Below are positions 1 through 7,280 of a DNA stretch of 64,000 bases, in pieces. A program made the position numbers and the translations under genes. Every line of letters begins with the position of its first letter. Position 1 is the first letter of the stretch. The stretch comes from Desulfocarbo indianensis (GTDB lineage: Bacteria; Desulfobacterota; Desulfarculia; Desulfarculales; Desulfarculaceae): NCBI GenBank assembly GCA_001184205.1, contig LBMP01000001.1, forward strand, positions 896,001 to 960,000, in the 5' to 3' direction. The notes beneath the pieces are model-generated. The model saw nothing but the letters and a program-made list of their open reading frames with translations, was not told the origin of the DNA and did not search any database.

Positions 1-83
1 GCTGGATATAGTTATGCGGGGAGCGGGGCGCGGGCCGCCGGGCGGTTGATCGCCGCCCCTTCCCCCTCCGCAAAGGAGATGGC

Positions 84-704
84 ATGGACAAGCTTATAAA
101 GTTCACCGGGCTGGCGGTTCCCTTGGACCGTTCCGACGTGGACACGGATCAGATAATACCCAAGGAGTTCTTGAAGCGGGTGGAGCGCGCCGGCTACGGC
201 GACGATCTGTTCGCCTATTGGCGCTACGACGCCGGCGGCGCGCCGCGCCAGGATTTCGTCCTCAACCAGCCGCGCTACAAGAACGCCCAGGTGCTTTTGG
301 CCAGGGACAACTTCGGCTGCGGCTCCTCGCGGGAGCACGCGGTGTGGGCCCTGGCGGATTACGGCTTCCGGGTGCTCATCGCGCCCGGTTTCGCCGATAT
401 TTTCAAAAACAACTGTTACAGCGTGGGAGTCTTGCCGGTGGAGCTGGAAGCGGAGCTGGTGGACGAGTGGTTCAAGCGGGTCTCGGCCGTTGACGGCTAC
501 CGCATCACCCTCGACCTGCCCGCCCAAACCCTGACCGGCTCGGACGGGTTCGCCTGCACCTTCACGGTGGACCCGGACCGCAAGCGCCGCCTGGTGGAGG
601 GCCTGGACGAGATCGGCCTCACCCTGCGGCGGGAAGCGGACATCGCGGCCTACGAGGCCGCCCACGCCAAGCCCTGGCAGGCGGCGGCCGCCGCCAAGAT
701 GTAG
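84..704 (+). CDS. leuD: 3-isopropylmalate dehydratase small subunit (LeuD)
   Basis: Small subunit of isopropylmalate isomerase, the second step of leucine biosynthesis, which works with a LeuC [4Fe-4S] subunit. The 206-residue protein has the swivel-domain signatures of this family: an N-terminal stretch with [14 protein letters not shown], and the [13 protein letters not shown] loop near residues 78-90. Its length fits the bacterial (E. coli-type) LeuD rather than the shorter ~165-residue archaeal type. AAGGAG at 73-78 sets the start. It sits 12 bp before a leuB-like gene, so the two are probably one operon. leuC would be expected just upstream of the window; the first 83 bases show no convincing leuC tail. 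Confidence 0.95.
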   Translation: MDKLIKFTGLAVPLDRSDVDTDQIIPKEFLKRVERAGYGDDLFAYWRYDAGGAPRQDFVLNQPRYKNAQVLLARDNFGCGSSREHAVWALADYGFRVLIAPGFADIFKNNCYSVGVLPVELEAELVDEWFKRVSAVDGYRITLDLPAQTLTGSDGFACTFTVDPDRKRRLVEGLDEIGLTLRREADIAAYEAAHAKPWQAAAAAKM

Positions 705-716
705 GAAGGAAACAGC

Positions 717-1706
717 ATGACTATGGCAGCTAAGATTGCGGTGATTCCCGGCGACGGCATTGGTTCCGAGGTGACCGAGGCGTGCTTGCAGGTTCTGGAA
801 GCCTCGGGGGTGGCCCTGGAGTTCCAGAATTATCACGCGGGCGATTATTGCCTGGAGCGTTTCGGCCGGGCCCTGCCCGAGGAGACCCTGGCCGGGGCCC
901 TGGAGGCCCAGGCCGTTTTGTTCGGCGCGGCCGGGGCATCGGCGGCGGAGGTGATACTGCGGCTGCGGGCCGAATTGGGCACCTACGTGAACTTAAGGCC
1001 GGCCAAGGCTTTCCGGGGAGTGGAATGCCTCTATCCTTCCTGCGACATCATGATCGTGCGCGAGAACACCGAGTGCCTCTACGCGGGCATAGAATCGCGG
1101 CTCACCGCCGACGTGGCCACCGCCACCCGGCTCATCACCAGGGGGGCTTCCCGGCGCATCGCCTTGAGCGCCTTTGAATACGCCCGCCAAAACGGGCGCA
1201 AGAAGGTGACGGCGGTGCACAAGGTCAACGTGCTGCGCAAGACCGACGCCCTGTTCCTGGAATGCTGCCGCGAGGTGGCCAAGGATTATCCCCAGGTGGC
1301 CTACGAAGAGGGCCTGGTGGATTCGGTGGCCATGCGTTTGGTCATGGACCCCTCGGCCTACGACGTCATCGTGACCACCAACCTGTTCGGCGACATCCTG
1401 AGCGATCTGGCCGCCGGCCTTATCGGCGGCCTGGGCCTGTGCCCCAGCGCCAATCTGGGCGATGAGCACGCCCTGTTCGAGCCGGTGCACGGCAGCGCCC
1501 CGGACATCGCGGGCCAGGGCCTGGCCAACCCCTCGGCCTCCATCATGTGCGGGGCCATGCTGCTGCGCCATCTGGGCCACACGGCCCAGGCGGAGAAGAT
1601 AGAAAAGGCCCTGGCCGCGGCCATCGCCGCCAAGGAGGCCACCCCGGATCTGGGCGGCGGCCTGAAGACCATGCAGATGGCCCAGGCCGTGATCGCCCGC
1701 ATGTGA
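717..1706 (+). CDS. leuB: 3-isopropylmalate/isocitrate dehydrogenase family protein (LeuB-like)
   Basis: NAD(P)-dependent beta-decarboxylating dehydrogenase, most likely isopropylmalate dehydrogenase because it follows leuD by 12 bp behind an AGGAAGGA ribosome site. The family pattern is clear: IPGDGIGSEV at the N-terminus, NLRPAKAF, the HKVNVLRKTDALF region, the metal-binding TTNLFGDILSDLAAG segment and the cofactor loop EPVHGSAPDIAGQGLANP. At 329 residues it is shorter than the E. coli-type enzyme (about 360). The substrate-loop motif VRENTECLYAGIE resembles the isocitrate/homoisocitrate/archaeal isopropylmalate branch more than the VRELTGGIYFG type. Substrate is therefore inferred from context, not read from the active site. 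Confidence 0.85.
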   Translation: MTMAAKIAVIPGDGIGSEVTEACLQVLEASGVALEFQNYHAGDYCLERFGRALPEETLAGALEAQAVLFGAAGASAAEVILRLRAELGTYVNLRPAKAFRGVECLYPSCDIMIVRENTECLYAGIESRLTADVATATRLITRGASRRIALSAFEYARQNGRKKVTAVHKVNVLRKTDALFLECCREVAKDYPQVAYEEGLVDSVAMRLVMDPSAYDVIVTTNLFGDILSDLAAGLIGGLGLCPSANLGDEHALFEPVHGSAPDIAGQGLANPSASIMCGAMLLRHLGHTAQAEKIEKALAAAIAAKEATPDLGGGLKTMQMAQAVIARM

Positions 1707-1752
1707 TTTGGGCTGAATGACGGATCGCAAGGCCCGGCGGCGCGCCGGGCCA

Positions 1753-1873
1753 GGCTGCTGATAAAAACCCATCTGCGTCGTTGCCGCGGAAAAGGCTGAA
1801 ACTCACGTAGGTCCGACTACGCTTCGTTCCAGCCTTTTCCTCGCGCCTAGCATCTGGGGCTTTCTGAGCAGCC
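1753..1873. repeat. Large imperfect palindrome, REP-like intergenic element
   Basis: About 121 bp that can fold on itself. The left arm begins GGCTGCTGATAAAAACCCAT and the right arm ends GGGGCTTTCTGAGCAGCC. The arms match with mismatches through AAAAGGCTG / CAGCCTTTT up to a central ACGTAG...CTACGC. A separate small hairpin, GGCCCGGC-GGCGC-GCCGGGCC, lies just before it at 1731-1751. The element fills the gap between the leuB-like stop and a rho-independent terminator and has no coding potential that I can support. I saw no second copy in this window. From general knowledge, palindromes with GAGCAGCC-type ends occur as intergenic repeats in related genomes, but I could not check this. Confidence 0.6.
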
Positions 1874-1901
1874 TGGTCAGCTCGGCTTTGTCATCAAGCT
1901 G

Positions 1902-1928
1902 AAGGCCCGGCGCGAAGCCGGGCCTTTT
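1902..1928 (+). terminator. Rho-independent terminator after leuD-leuB
   Basis: AAGGCCCGGC, a five-base loop, then GCCGGGCCTTTT: a GC-rich stem of about 9 bp followed by a short U run. It lies about 200 bp after the leuB-like stop and beyond the palindromic repeat, so the repeat would be in the transcript. Confidence 0.65.
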
Positions 1929-2022
1929 CCCTTGGCGCGCGGCCTGGGGCCCCTGGCCACGAGCCGCGGCCATGGCGCGGCGCTGAACGCGCCCAGCGCT
2001 CTGGCCTTGGCCGGAAGGCGGG

Positions 2023-2223
2023 CTAACCTTGGGGCGGTTTTTTGTCCTTTAGCTGCTTTTTAAGCCGCCAGGCCTCGGAAAGATAGGCCGCCGCCACGAT
2101 GATGGCCGCCAAGAGCAGGGCCAGGGGCCAGCCCGATTGCTTGAAAAACAGGGTTTGCAAAAGGAAGCCGCCGGCCAAGCCCAGCGCCAGCCTTATCAGC
2201 AATATTATCATGCCGCGGTTCAT
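2023..2223 (-). CDS. Small two-helix membrane protein, function unknown
   Basis: A 66-residue hydrophobic protein starting MNRGMIILLIRL. It has two predicted membrane segments, about residues 4-22 and 31-48, and a short basic C-terminal tail (RLKKQLKDKK). I chose the start at 2223 because a GGGGGAG site lies about 8 bases upstream; a longer open frame to 2265 lacks this. It may be co-transcribed with pheA, which lies upstream on the same strand, but the two are separated by a repeat-rich gap. I do not recognise a family. Confidence 0.55.
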   Translation of the reverse strand: MNRGMIILLIRLALGLAGGFLLQTLFFKQSGWPLALLLAAIIVAAAYLSEAWRLKKQLKDKKPPQG

Positions 2224-2294
2224 GGGCGCTTCTCCCCCAATGGCTGTTTGGCGTCTTTGTACCACGCTATGGGGCCCTCAGCCAAGCAAACTCG

Positions 2295-2540
2295 GCCGGC
2301 TTCGCCAGGACCCGGCACACTGCGTTGCCGGCTACGCCTGCCCGCATAGTTCATGGGCAGCGGGCAGTCCCAATGAAAAAACCCTGGCGTCATCGTGGGC
2401 CAATGTGTGTCCGGCCCGGCACAGCCAGGGGCCGGCAAACAAGGCGTCTGGCAAGCGAGGGCCGCAGGCGTAGCTTAAGCTACGTCGAGGCCCGAGCGAG
2501 GCCAGCAACGCAGTGTGCCGGACGCTGGCGAAGCCGGAGC
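2295..2540. repeat. Copy A of the ~260-bp dispersed element (degenerate left end)
   Basis: Read on the minus strand, 2540 to about 2410 matches copy C (36.7 kb) at high identity by eye: CTCCGGCTTCGCCAG, CACTGCGTTGCTGGCC, GACGTAGCTTAAGCTACGCC, CTGCGGCCCTCGCTTGCCAG and CTGGCTGTGCCGGGCC. The far end carries TGAACTATGCGGGC (minus strand, about 2340-2353), a variant of the TGAAATATGCGGGC terminal motif. Next to it, 2295-2340 contains an inverted partial duplicate of the other end (GGCTTCGCCAGGACCCGGCA, ACTGCGTTGCCGGC). The outermost 16-bp TAGCCCGC end is missing on the pheA side. It fills the pheA / small-membrane-protein gap. Confidence 0.7.
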
Positions 2541-3605
2541 TTAGCCCTTGGCGTAGGAGCCAAGTATCTTGAGATGGCTCACTTCCTTGGCCAGCTCGGC
2601 CAGGGCCTGGTCCACGGGCTCGTCGTTGACGTGGCCGTCCAGATCCGCGAAGAACTGGTATTCCCAGGCCGCCTCCCGGGTGGGCCGGCTCTCGATGTGG
2701 GTGAGGTTCACCCCGAAGCGGGCCAGCACGCTCAAGGCCCCGGCCAGGGCGCCGGGATGGTGCCGGGTCACGAAAAGGATGCTGGTCTTGTCGTTGCCGC
2801 TCTCGGGAAAGCGGTGGGGGCCCACGATGAGGTAGCGGGTGAAATTGTCGCGCACCTCCTGCACGTCCTCGGCCAGCACGTTGAGGCCGTGCAGCCGGGC
2901 GGCGGCGCGGCTGGCCAGGGCGGCCGCGCCCGGCTCCCGGGCGGCCAGGCCGGCGGCGGCGGCGCTGGTGGGGGCTTCCTCGCGGGCGGCGGCCGGCAGG
3001 TTGCGGCCCAGCCAGCGGGCGCATTTTTCCAGGGCTCCGGCGTGGGAGATCACCCGGCGCACCCTTTCCAGCCCGGTTTCCTGGGAGACCAGGCAGTAGG
3101 AAACCCGCATCAGCACCTCGCCCATGATCTCCAGGCTGCTTTGGGTGAGCATGTCCAGGGTGGCGGCCACGCTGCCCTCCACCGAGTTTTCCACCGGCGC
3201 CACGCCGAACAGGGCCTTGCCCCGCTCCACCTCGCGGAAAACGTCGGTCACCGAGCCCTGGGCCGCGTACTCCACGCTTTTGCCGAAATGGCTCTGGGCG
3301 GCCAGATGGCAAAACGAGGCGGCCGGCCCCACGTAGGCGATCCGCCTTCCCCCCTGCACCAGGCTGCAGGCCCCTTCGATCTCCCTGAATAGGCCCGCCA
3401 GGGCTTCGTCGGTGAGAGGTCCCCGGTTTAACTTGCGAACTTCGCCAAGAAGCCCTTGGTCCCCCGGTTGGCCCAGGGCGGCGCAGGCGTTGCTCTCCGC
3501 GCCCAGGGCCACGGCCATTTGGGCGCGTTGGTTTACGAGGTCGGCCAGGTTCTTGTCCAACTCCAAAAGGCGCTGGCGGAGTTCCTGGATTTGGCTGTCG
3601 GTCAT
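2541..3605 (-). CDS. pheA: Bifunctional chorismate mutase / prephenate dehydratase (P-protein)
   Basis: Makes phenylpyruvate from chorismate for phenylalanine synthesis. Three parts are visible in the 354 residues: an AroQ-type chorismate mutase helix bundle (about 1-85, LRQRLLELDKNLADLVNQR), a prephenate dehydratase domain (about 88-265, with GPAASFCHLAA and the VAPVENSVEGSV active-site region, and the TRYLIVG end), and a C-terminal ACT regulatory domain (about 275-350, with HPGALAGALSVLARFGVNLT followed by the ESRP phenylalanine-binding motif). A GGGAGG site precedes the ATG. The ACT domain implies feedback inhibition by phenylalanine. It is transcribed alone on the minus strand, and its stop codon abuts repeat copy A. 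Confidence 0.95.
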   Translation of the reverse strand: MTDSQIQELRQRLLELDKNLADLVNQRAQMAVALGAESNACAALGQPGDQGLLGEVRKLNRGPLTDEALAGLFREIEGACSLVQGGRRIAYVGPAASFCHLAAQSHFGKSVEYAAQGSVTDVFREVERGKALFGVAPVENSVEGSVAATLDMLTQSSLEIMGEVLMRVSYCLVSQETGLERVRRVISHAGALEKCARWLGRNLPAAAREEAPTSAAAAGLAAREPGAAALASRAAARLHGLNVLAEDVQEVRDNFTRYLIVGPHRFPESGNDKTSILFVTRHHPGALAGALSVLARFGVNLTHIESRPTREAAWEYQFFADLDGHVNDEPVDQALAELAKEVSHLKILGSYAKG

Positions 3606-3813
3606 GGCTGCTTACCTCCCAGTTCGGAGCGCCAATAATACCCGGATCGGGCCCGCCTCGCACCTTTTGCAATGAGATATGCAAGTTGCGTGGTCAAAAC
3701 TTTGTGATAAATTTTACATCCCCGTGAAAAGCCATTCGCCGCTAAAGGCATTCTTTTTCAGATGAGCCGTTAATCGGCAGTGAGGGGATAAAAGGGCTGC
3801 CAAGGAGGTATTT

Positions 3814-5436
3814 GTGTCAGCAACACCGGAATACGACGCGCTGTATGGCGATTTTAACTGGCAAGTCCCCGAGCATTATAATTTCGGCTTCGACGTGGTG
3901 GACAAGTGGGGCGAGGACCGCACCAAACTGGCTTTGCTCTCGGTGGATCAAAAGGGAGAAAAGTCCCAGTATCAAACCTTTTACGAACTATCCGTGCTGA
4001 GCAACCAGTTTGCCAACGTGCTCGGAAGGCTGGGCGTCAAGCCCGGCGAGCGGGTGCTGGTGATCCTGCAAAGCATCCCCCAGTGGTACGTGGCCATGAT
4101 CGGCATGTTCAAGCTGGGCGTGGTGCCCATGCCCGGCACCGTGCTGCTCACCGCCAAGGATATAAAATACCGGGTCAACCGGGCCGAGGCCTGCATGGTG
4201 ATCACCGATTTGGCCCACCTGCCCCGGGTGGAAAAGGCGGCGGTGGATTGCCCCTCCCTAAGGCTCAAAATGGTGGTGGACGCCCAGTTGGAGGACTGGC
4301 TGAACTTCGACCGGGAGATGGCCAAGGCTCCCCGCGAGCTGGACAGAAGCCAAATCGCGCCCACCCGCTCCAGCGACCCCATGCTTCTGTACTTCACCTC
4401 CGGCACCACCGGCCAGCCCAAGATGGTGCTGCACAGCCACAGCTATCCCCTGGGCCATTACGTGACCGCCCGCTTCGCCCAGGCCCTCACCGACCGGGAC
4501 CTGCACTGGACCGTGTCGGAGACCGGCTGGGCCAAGGCGGCCTGGGGCAAGCTCTTCGGCCAGATGATCCTGGGCGCGGCCATCATCCAGCGCGAGGCTC
4601 CGGGGCGCTTCGATCCCCATGACGTGCTTTCCATCATGGAGCGCTACGGCGTGACCACCTTCTGCGCCCCGCCCACGGTCTACCGCATGATGATCCAGCT
4701 CGATCTGAAGCAATACAAACTGAAGCTGCGCCACTGCATGAGCGCCGGCGAGCCCTTGAACCCCGAGGTGATCCGGGTTTGGAAGGAAGCCTTCGGCCTG
4801 GATATCTACGACATGTACGGCCAGACCGAAACCGTCTGCATCCTTTCCAACTACCCCTTCATGCCCATCAAGTACGGCAGCGTGGGCAAGCCCACCCCCG
4901 GCCACGACGTGCGGGTGGTGGACCACGAGGGCCGGCGCCTGCCGGCGGGGGAGGAGGGCAACATCGCCCTCTGCCTGGAGGGCCAACGCCCGCCGGGGCT
5001 GATGATGGAATACTGGAAGGACGAGGGCGCCATGGCTTCCTCCTTCCACCACGGCCACTATTTCACCGGCGACCGGGGCTTCATGGACGAGGACGGTTAT
5101 ATCTGGTTCGTGGGCCGCGACGACGACGTGATCAAATCCTCGGGCTACCGCATCGGGCCCTTTGAGGTGGAATCGGCGCTCATCGCCCACCCGGCGGTGG
5201 CCGAGTGCGCGGTGGTGGGGGCGCCCGACCCCGAGGAAACCAGGGGCATCCTGGTGAAGGCCTTCGTGGTGCTGGCCAGGGGCCATCAGGGCTCCGACGA
5301 GCTGACCAAGGAATTGCAGAACTTCGTAAAGGAAAACACGGCCCCCTATAAATACCCCCGTTTGATAGAATATTTGGAAGAGTTGCCCAAGACGGTTTCC
5401 GGCAAGATTCTGCGCCGGGAGCTGCGCAAAAGATAA
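3814..5436 (+). CDS. AMP-forming acyl-CoA synthetase (medium-chain / ACSM-like)
   Basis: Adenylate-forming ligase that activates a carboxylic acid to its CoA thioester. Over 540 residues it shows the P-loop motif YFTSGTTGQPKM (about 193), the acyl-pocket region HWTVSETGWAKAAWGKLFGQ typical of medium-chain acyl-CoA synthetases, DMYGQTET (A5), YFTGDRGFMDEDGY (A7), GRDDDVIKSSGYRIGPFEVE (A8) and the catalytic lysine in KTVSGKILRRELR. It starts with GTG behind a strong AAGGAGG at 3803-3809. It is monocistronic or leads into the following kinase gene. The exact acid (medium-chain, branched or aromatic) cannot be read from the sequence. Confidence 0.88.
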   Translation: MSATPEYDALYGDFNWQVPEHYNFGFDVVDKWGEDRTKLALLSVDQKGEKSQYQTFYELSVLSNQFANVLGRLGVKPGERVLVILQSIPQWYVAMIGMFKLGVVPMPGTVLLTAKDIKYRVNRAEACMVITDLAHLPRVEKAAVDCPSLRLKMVVDAQLEDWLNFDREMAKAPRELDRSQIAPTRSSDPMLLYFTSGTTGQPKMVLHSHSYPLGHYVTARFAQALTDRDLHWTVSETGWAKAAWGKLFGQMILGAAIIQREAPGRFDPHDVLSIMERYGVTTFCAPPTVYRMMIQLDLKQYKLKLRHCMSAGEPLNPEVIRVWKEAFGLDIYDMYGQTETVCILSNYPFMPIKYGSVGKPTPGHDVRVVDHEGRRLPAGEEGNIALCLEGQRPPGLMMEYWKDEGAMASSFHHGHYFTGDRGFMDEDGYIWFVGRDDDVIKSSGYRIGPFEVESALIAHPAVAECAVVGAPDPEETRGILVKAFVVLARGHQGSDELTKELQNFVKENTAPYKYPRLIEYLEELPKTVSGKILRRELRKR

Positions 5437-5513
5437 CCCCGGCCCTGACCCGGTGAAATAAGGGGGCCCATTATGGGCGTGCCGAGGGCTGGGGGACGCA
5501 CAGGGGACCCTGC

Positions 5514-7151
5514 ATGACTGAAAAGCATGAGGCGCGGGCTCGTCTCGAGACGGAGCTGCAAACGGCCAGGCGCAAGGTGGCCGAGTTGGAGGCCCTGCTG
5601 GCCCGGACGGCGGACGCCGGTAAGGTTTCCGAGGCCGAGGCCCGCTTCTTCGCCGTGTTGGGCAATTCCATCATCGCCCTGGCCCTGGTGGACCTCAGCG
5701 ACGGCGGCGTGCTTTTCGCCAATCATCCCGCCCAGGTCCTGACCGGCTACCACGGGTCGGAACTCTGCGCCATGAAGCTCTGGGAACTGGTGGAGCCCCG
5801 CGAACGGGGCACCTTGTTCCAGCGTCTGGCCGCCAAGACGGCCGGCGAGCCCAATCCCACCACCAGCCACGTCTACACCATCCGCAAAAAGGACGGCTCC
5901 GAGCTGATAGTGGAGGCGCAGGGCGTCGTGGTCCCCTACGGCGGCGCTTCGGCGCTTTTGGTGATCCTCAATGACGTGGACGAAAAGGAGCTGCTGCGCC
6001 GCCAGTTGCGCGAGGCCCAAAAAATGGCGGCCATAGGCACGATGGCCGCCGGCATAGCCCATGATTTCAACAATATAATCTACGGCGTCATATTGGGGGC
6101 CGAAACCGTGCAAAGGGACCTGTCCCCTGGCCAGTCGGCCTGGCCCTATCTGGAGCAGATACGGCAATCCGGCCGCCGGGCCGCCCAACTCATCCGCCAG
6201 TTGCTGAGCTTTTCGCGCCGGGGCAACGCCGAGGCGGAGGCTTTGCTGCTCAAGCCATTGATACAAGAGGCGCTTTCCATGATGCGCGCCACCCTGCCCG
6301 CCACGGTGGCCATGAAAGCCAGGCTCTGTACGGCGGATTTGATGGTGCTGACCGAGCCCACCCTGATTCAGCAGATACTGGTAAATCTTTGCACCAACGC
6401 CGCCCAGGCCATGCAGGAGACCGGCGGCGAGATCAGGCTGACCCTGGAAGCGGTGGATTTGGACGCCTCCGCCCTGGAGGCCTGGCCCGGCCTGGGGCCG
6501 GGGGAATACGCCCGGCTGACGGTGGCCGATAACGGCCCTGGCATGACCCCGGAGGTGCGCGCAAGGATATTCGATCCCTTTTTCACCACCAAGCCGCCGG
6601 GCCGGGGCACCGGCCTGGGCCTCTCCGTGGTGCGCGGCATCATGGACCAGCTGCAAGGGGCCATAAGCGTGGAGTCGCGGCCGGGGCGGGGCGCGGTTTT
6701 CACCGCGCTCATACCCCTGGCCCCCCTGCACGCCCCCAAGCCCGGCCAGGATGGGCCCCCGCCGGGACCGCCCCGGGGCGATGAGCACATATTGGTGGTG
6801 GACGACGAGGAGATAATCCGCTCGGTGGTCAAGGAGGTGCTGGGCTCCCTGGGCTACACGGTGACCACCGCGGCCGACGCCATGGAGGCCATGGACCTGC
6901 TGCGGGCCGATCCCGGCGCCTTTGACTTGGTGATATGCGATCAGACCATGCCGGGCCTCACCGGCTCGGCCCTTTTGGGCCAATTGAAAAACCTGCGCTC
7001 CGACCTGCCAGTCATTTTGTGCACCGGCCACAGCGATATCCTGGATTTTGAACGGGCCAAGGCCTTGGGCGCCTGCGACTTCATGATGAAGCCCCTGGAA
7101 GGGCGCGAATTGGCCGAAAGGGTGGCCCGCTGCCTGCGCGGCGGTTTTTGA
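5514..7151 (+). CDS. PAS-containing hybrid sensor histidine kinase with C-terminal receiver
   Basis: A soluble 545-residue kinase without transmembrane segments. The order is a coiled coil (about 1-35), a PAS domain (about 40-155), a HisKA dimerisation helix with His183 in GIAHDFNN, an HATPase_c domain (N-box near NLCTNAAQAM, G-boxes DNGPGM and GRGTGLGLSVV), then a receiver domain (about 425-545) with acidic pocket DDEE, phospho-acceptor Asp476 in ICDQTMPG, and the conserved Lys in MMKPLEG. No output domain is fused and no response regulator is adjacent, so a phosphotransfer partner must lie elsewhere. The next gene is a close architectural relative. Confidence 0.9.
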   Translation: MTEKHEARARLETELQTARRKVAELEALLARTADAGKVSEAEARFFAVLGNSIIALALVDLSDGGVLFANHPAQVLTGYHGSELCAMKLWELVEPRERGTLFQRLAAKTAGEPNPTTSHVYTIRKKDGSELIVEAQGVVVPYGGASALLVILNDVDEKELLRRQLREAQKMAAIGTMAAGIAHDFNNIIYGVILGAETVQRDLSPGQSAWPYLEQIRQSGRRAAQLIRQLLSFSRRGNAEAEALLLKPLIQEALSMMRATLPATVAMKARLCTADLMVLTEPTLIQQILVNLCTNAAQAMQETGGEIRLTLEAVDLDASALEAWPGLGPGEYARLTVADNGPGMTPEVRARIFDPFFTTKPPGRGTGLGLSVVRGIMDQLQGAISVESRPGRGAVFTALIPLAPLHAPKPGQDGPPPGPPRGDEHILVVDDEEIIRSVVKEVLGSLGYTVTTAADAMEAMDLLRADPGAFDLVICDQTMPGLTGSALLGQLKNLRSDLPVILCTGHSDILDFERAKALGACDFMMKPLEGRELAERVARCLRGGF

Positions 7152-7280
7152 TATTGTCCGGGAAGCGCCCCAACGTGTATATACCAATCGTTTGCTGCGT
7201 CCGAGCGGCCATCTGAGCGCATTTTCGCTTCCCGCCGCCGCCGGGGCAGGAGGCCCCTTGACCCTGGGGGACGTATCGGC

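Noticed and set aside
1-83. 3' end of leuC
   Set aside because: Frames 1 and 2 are open only briefly, with no recognisable LeuC C-terminal pattern, so I left the first 83 bases unassigned.
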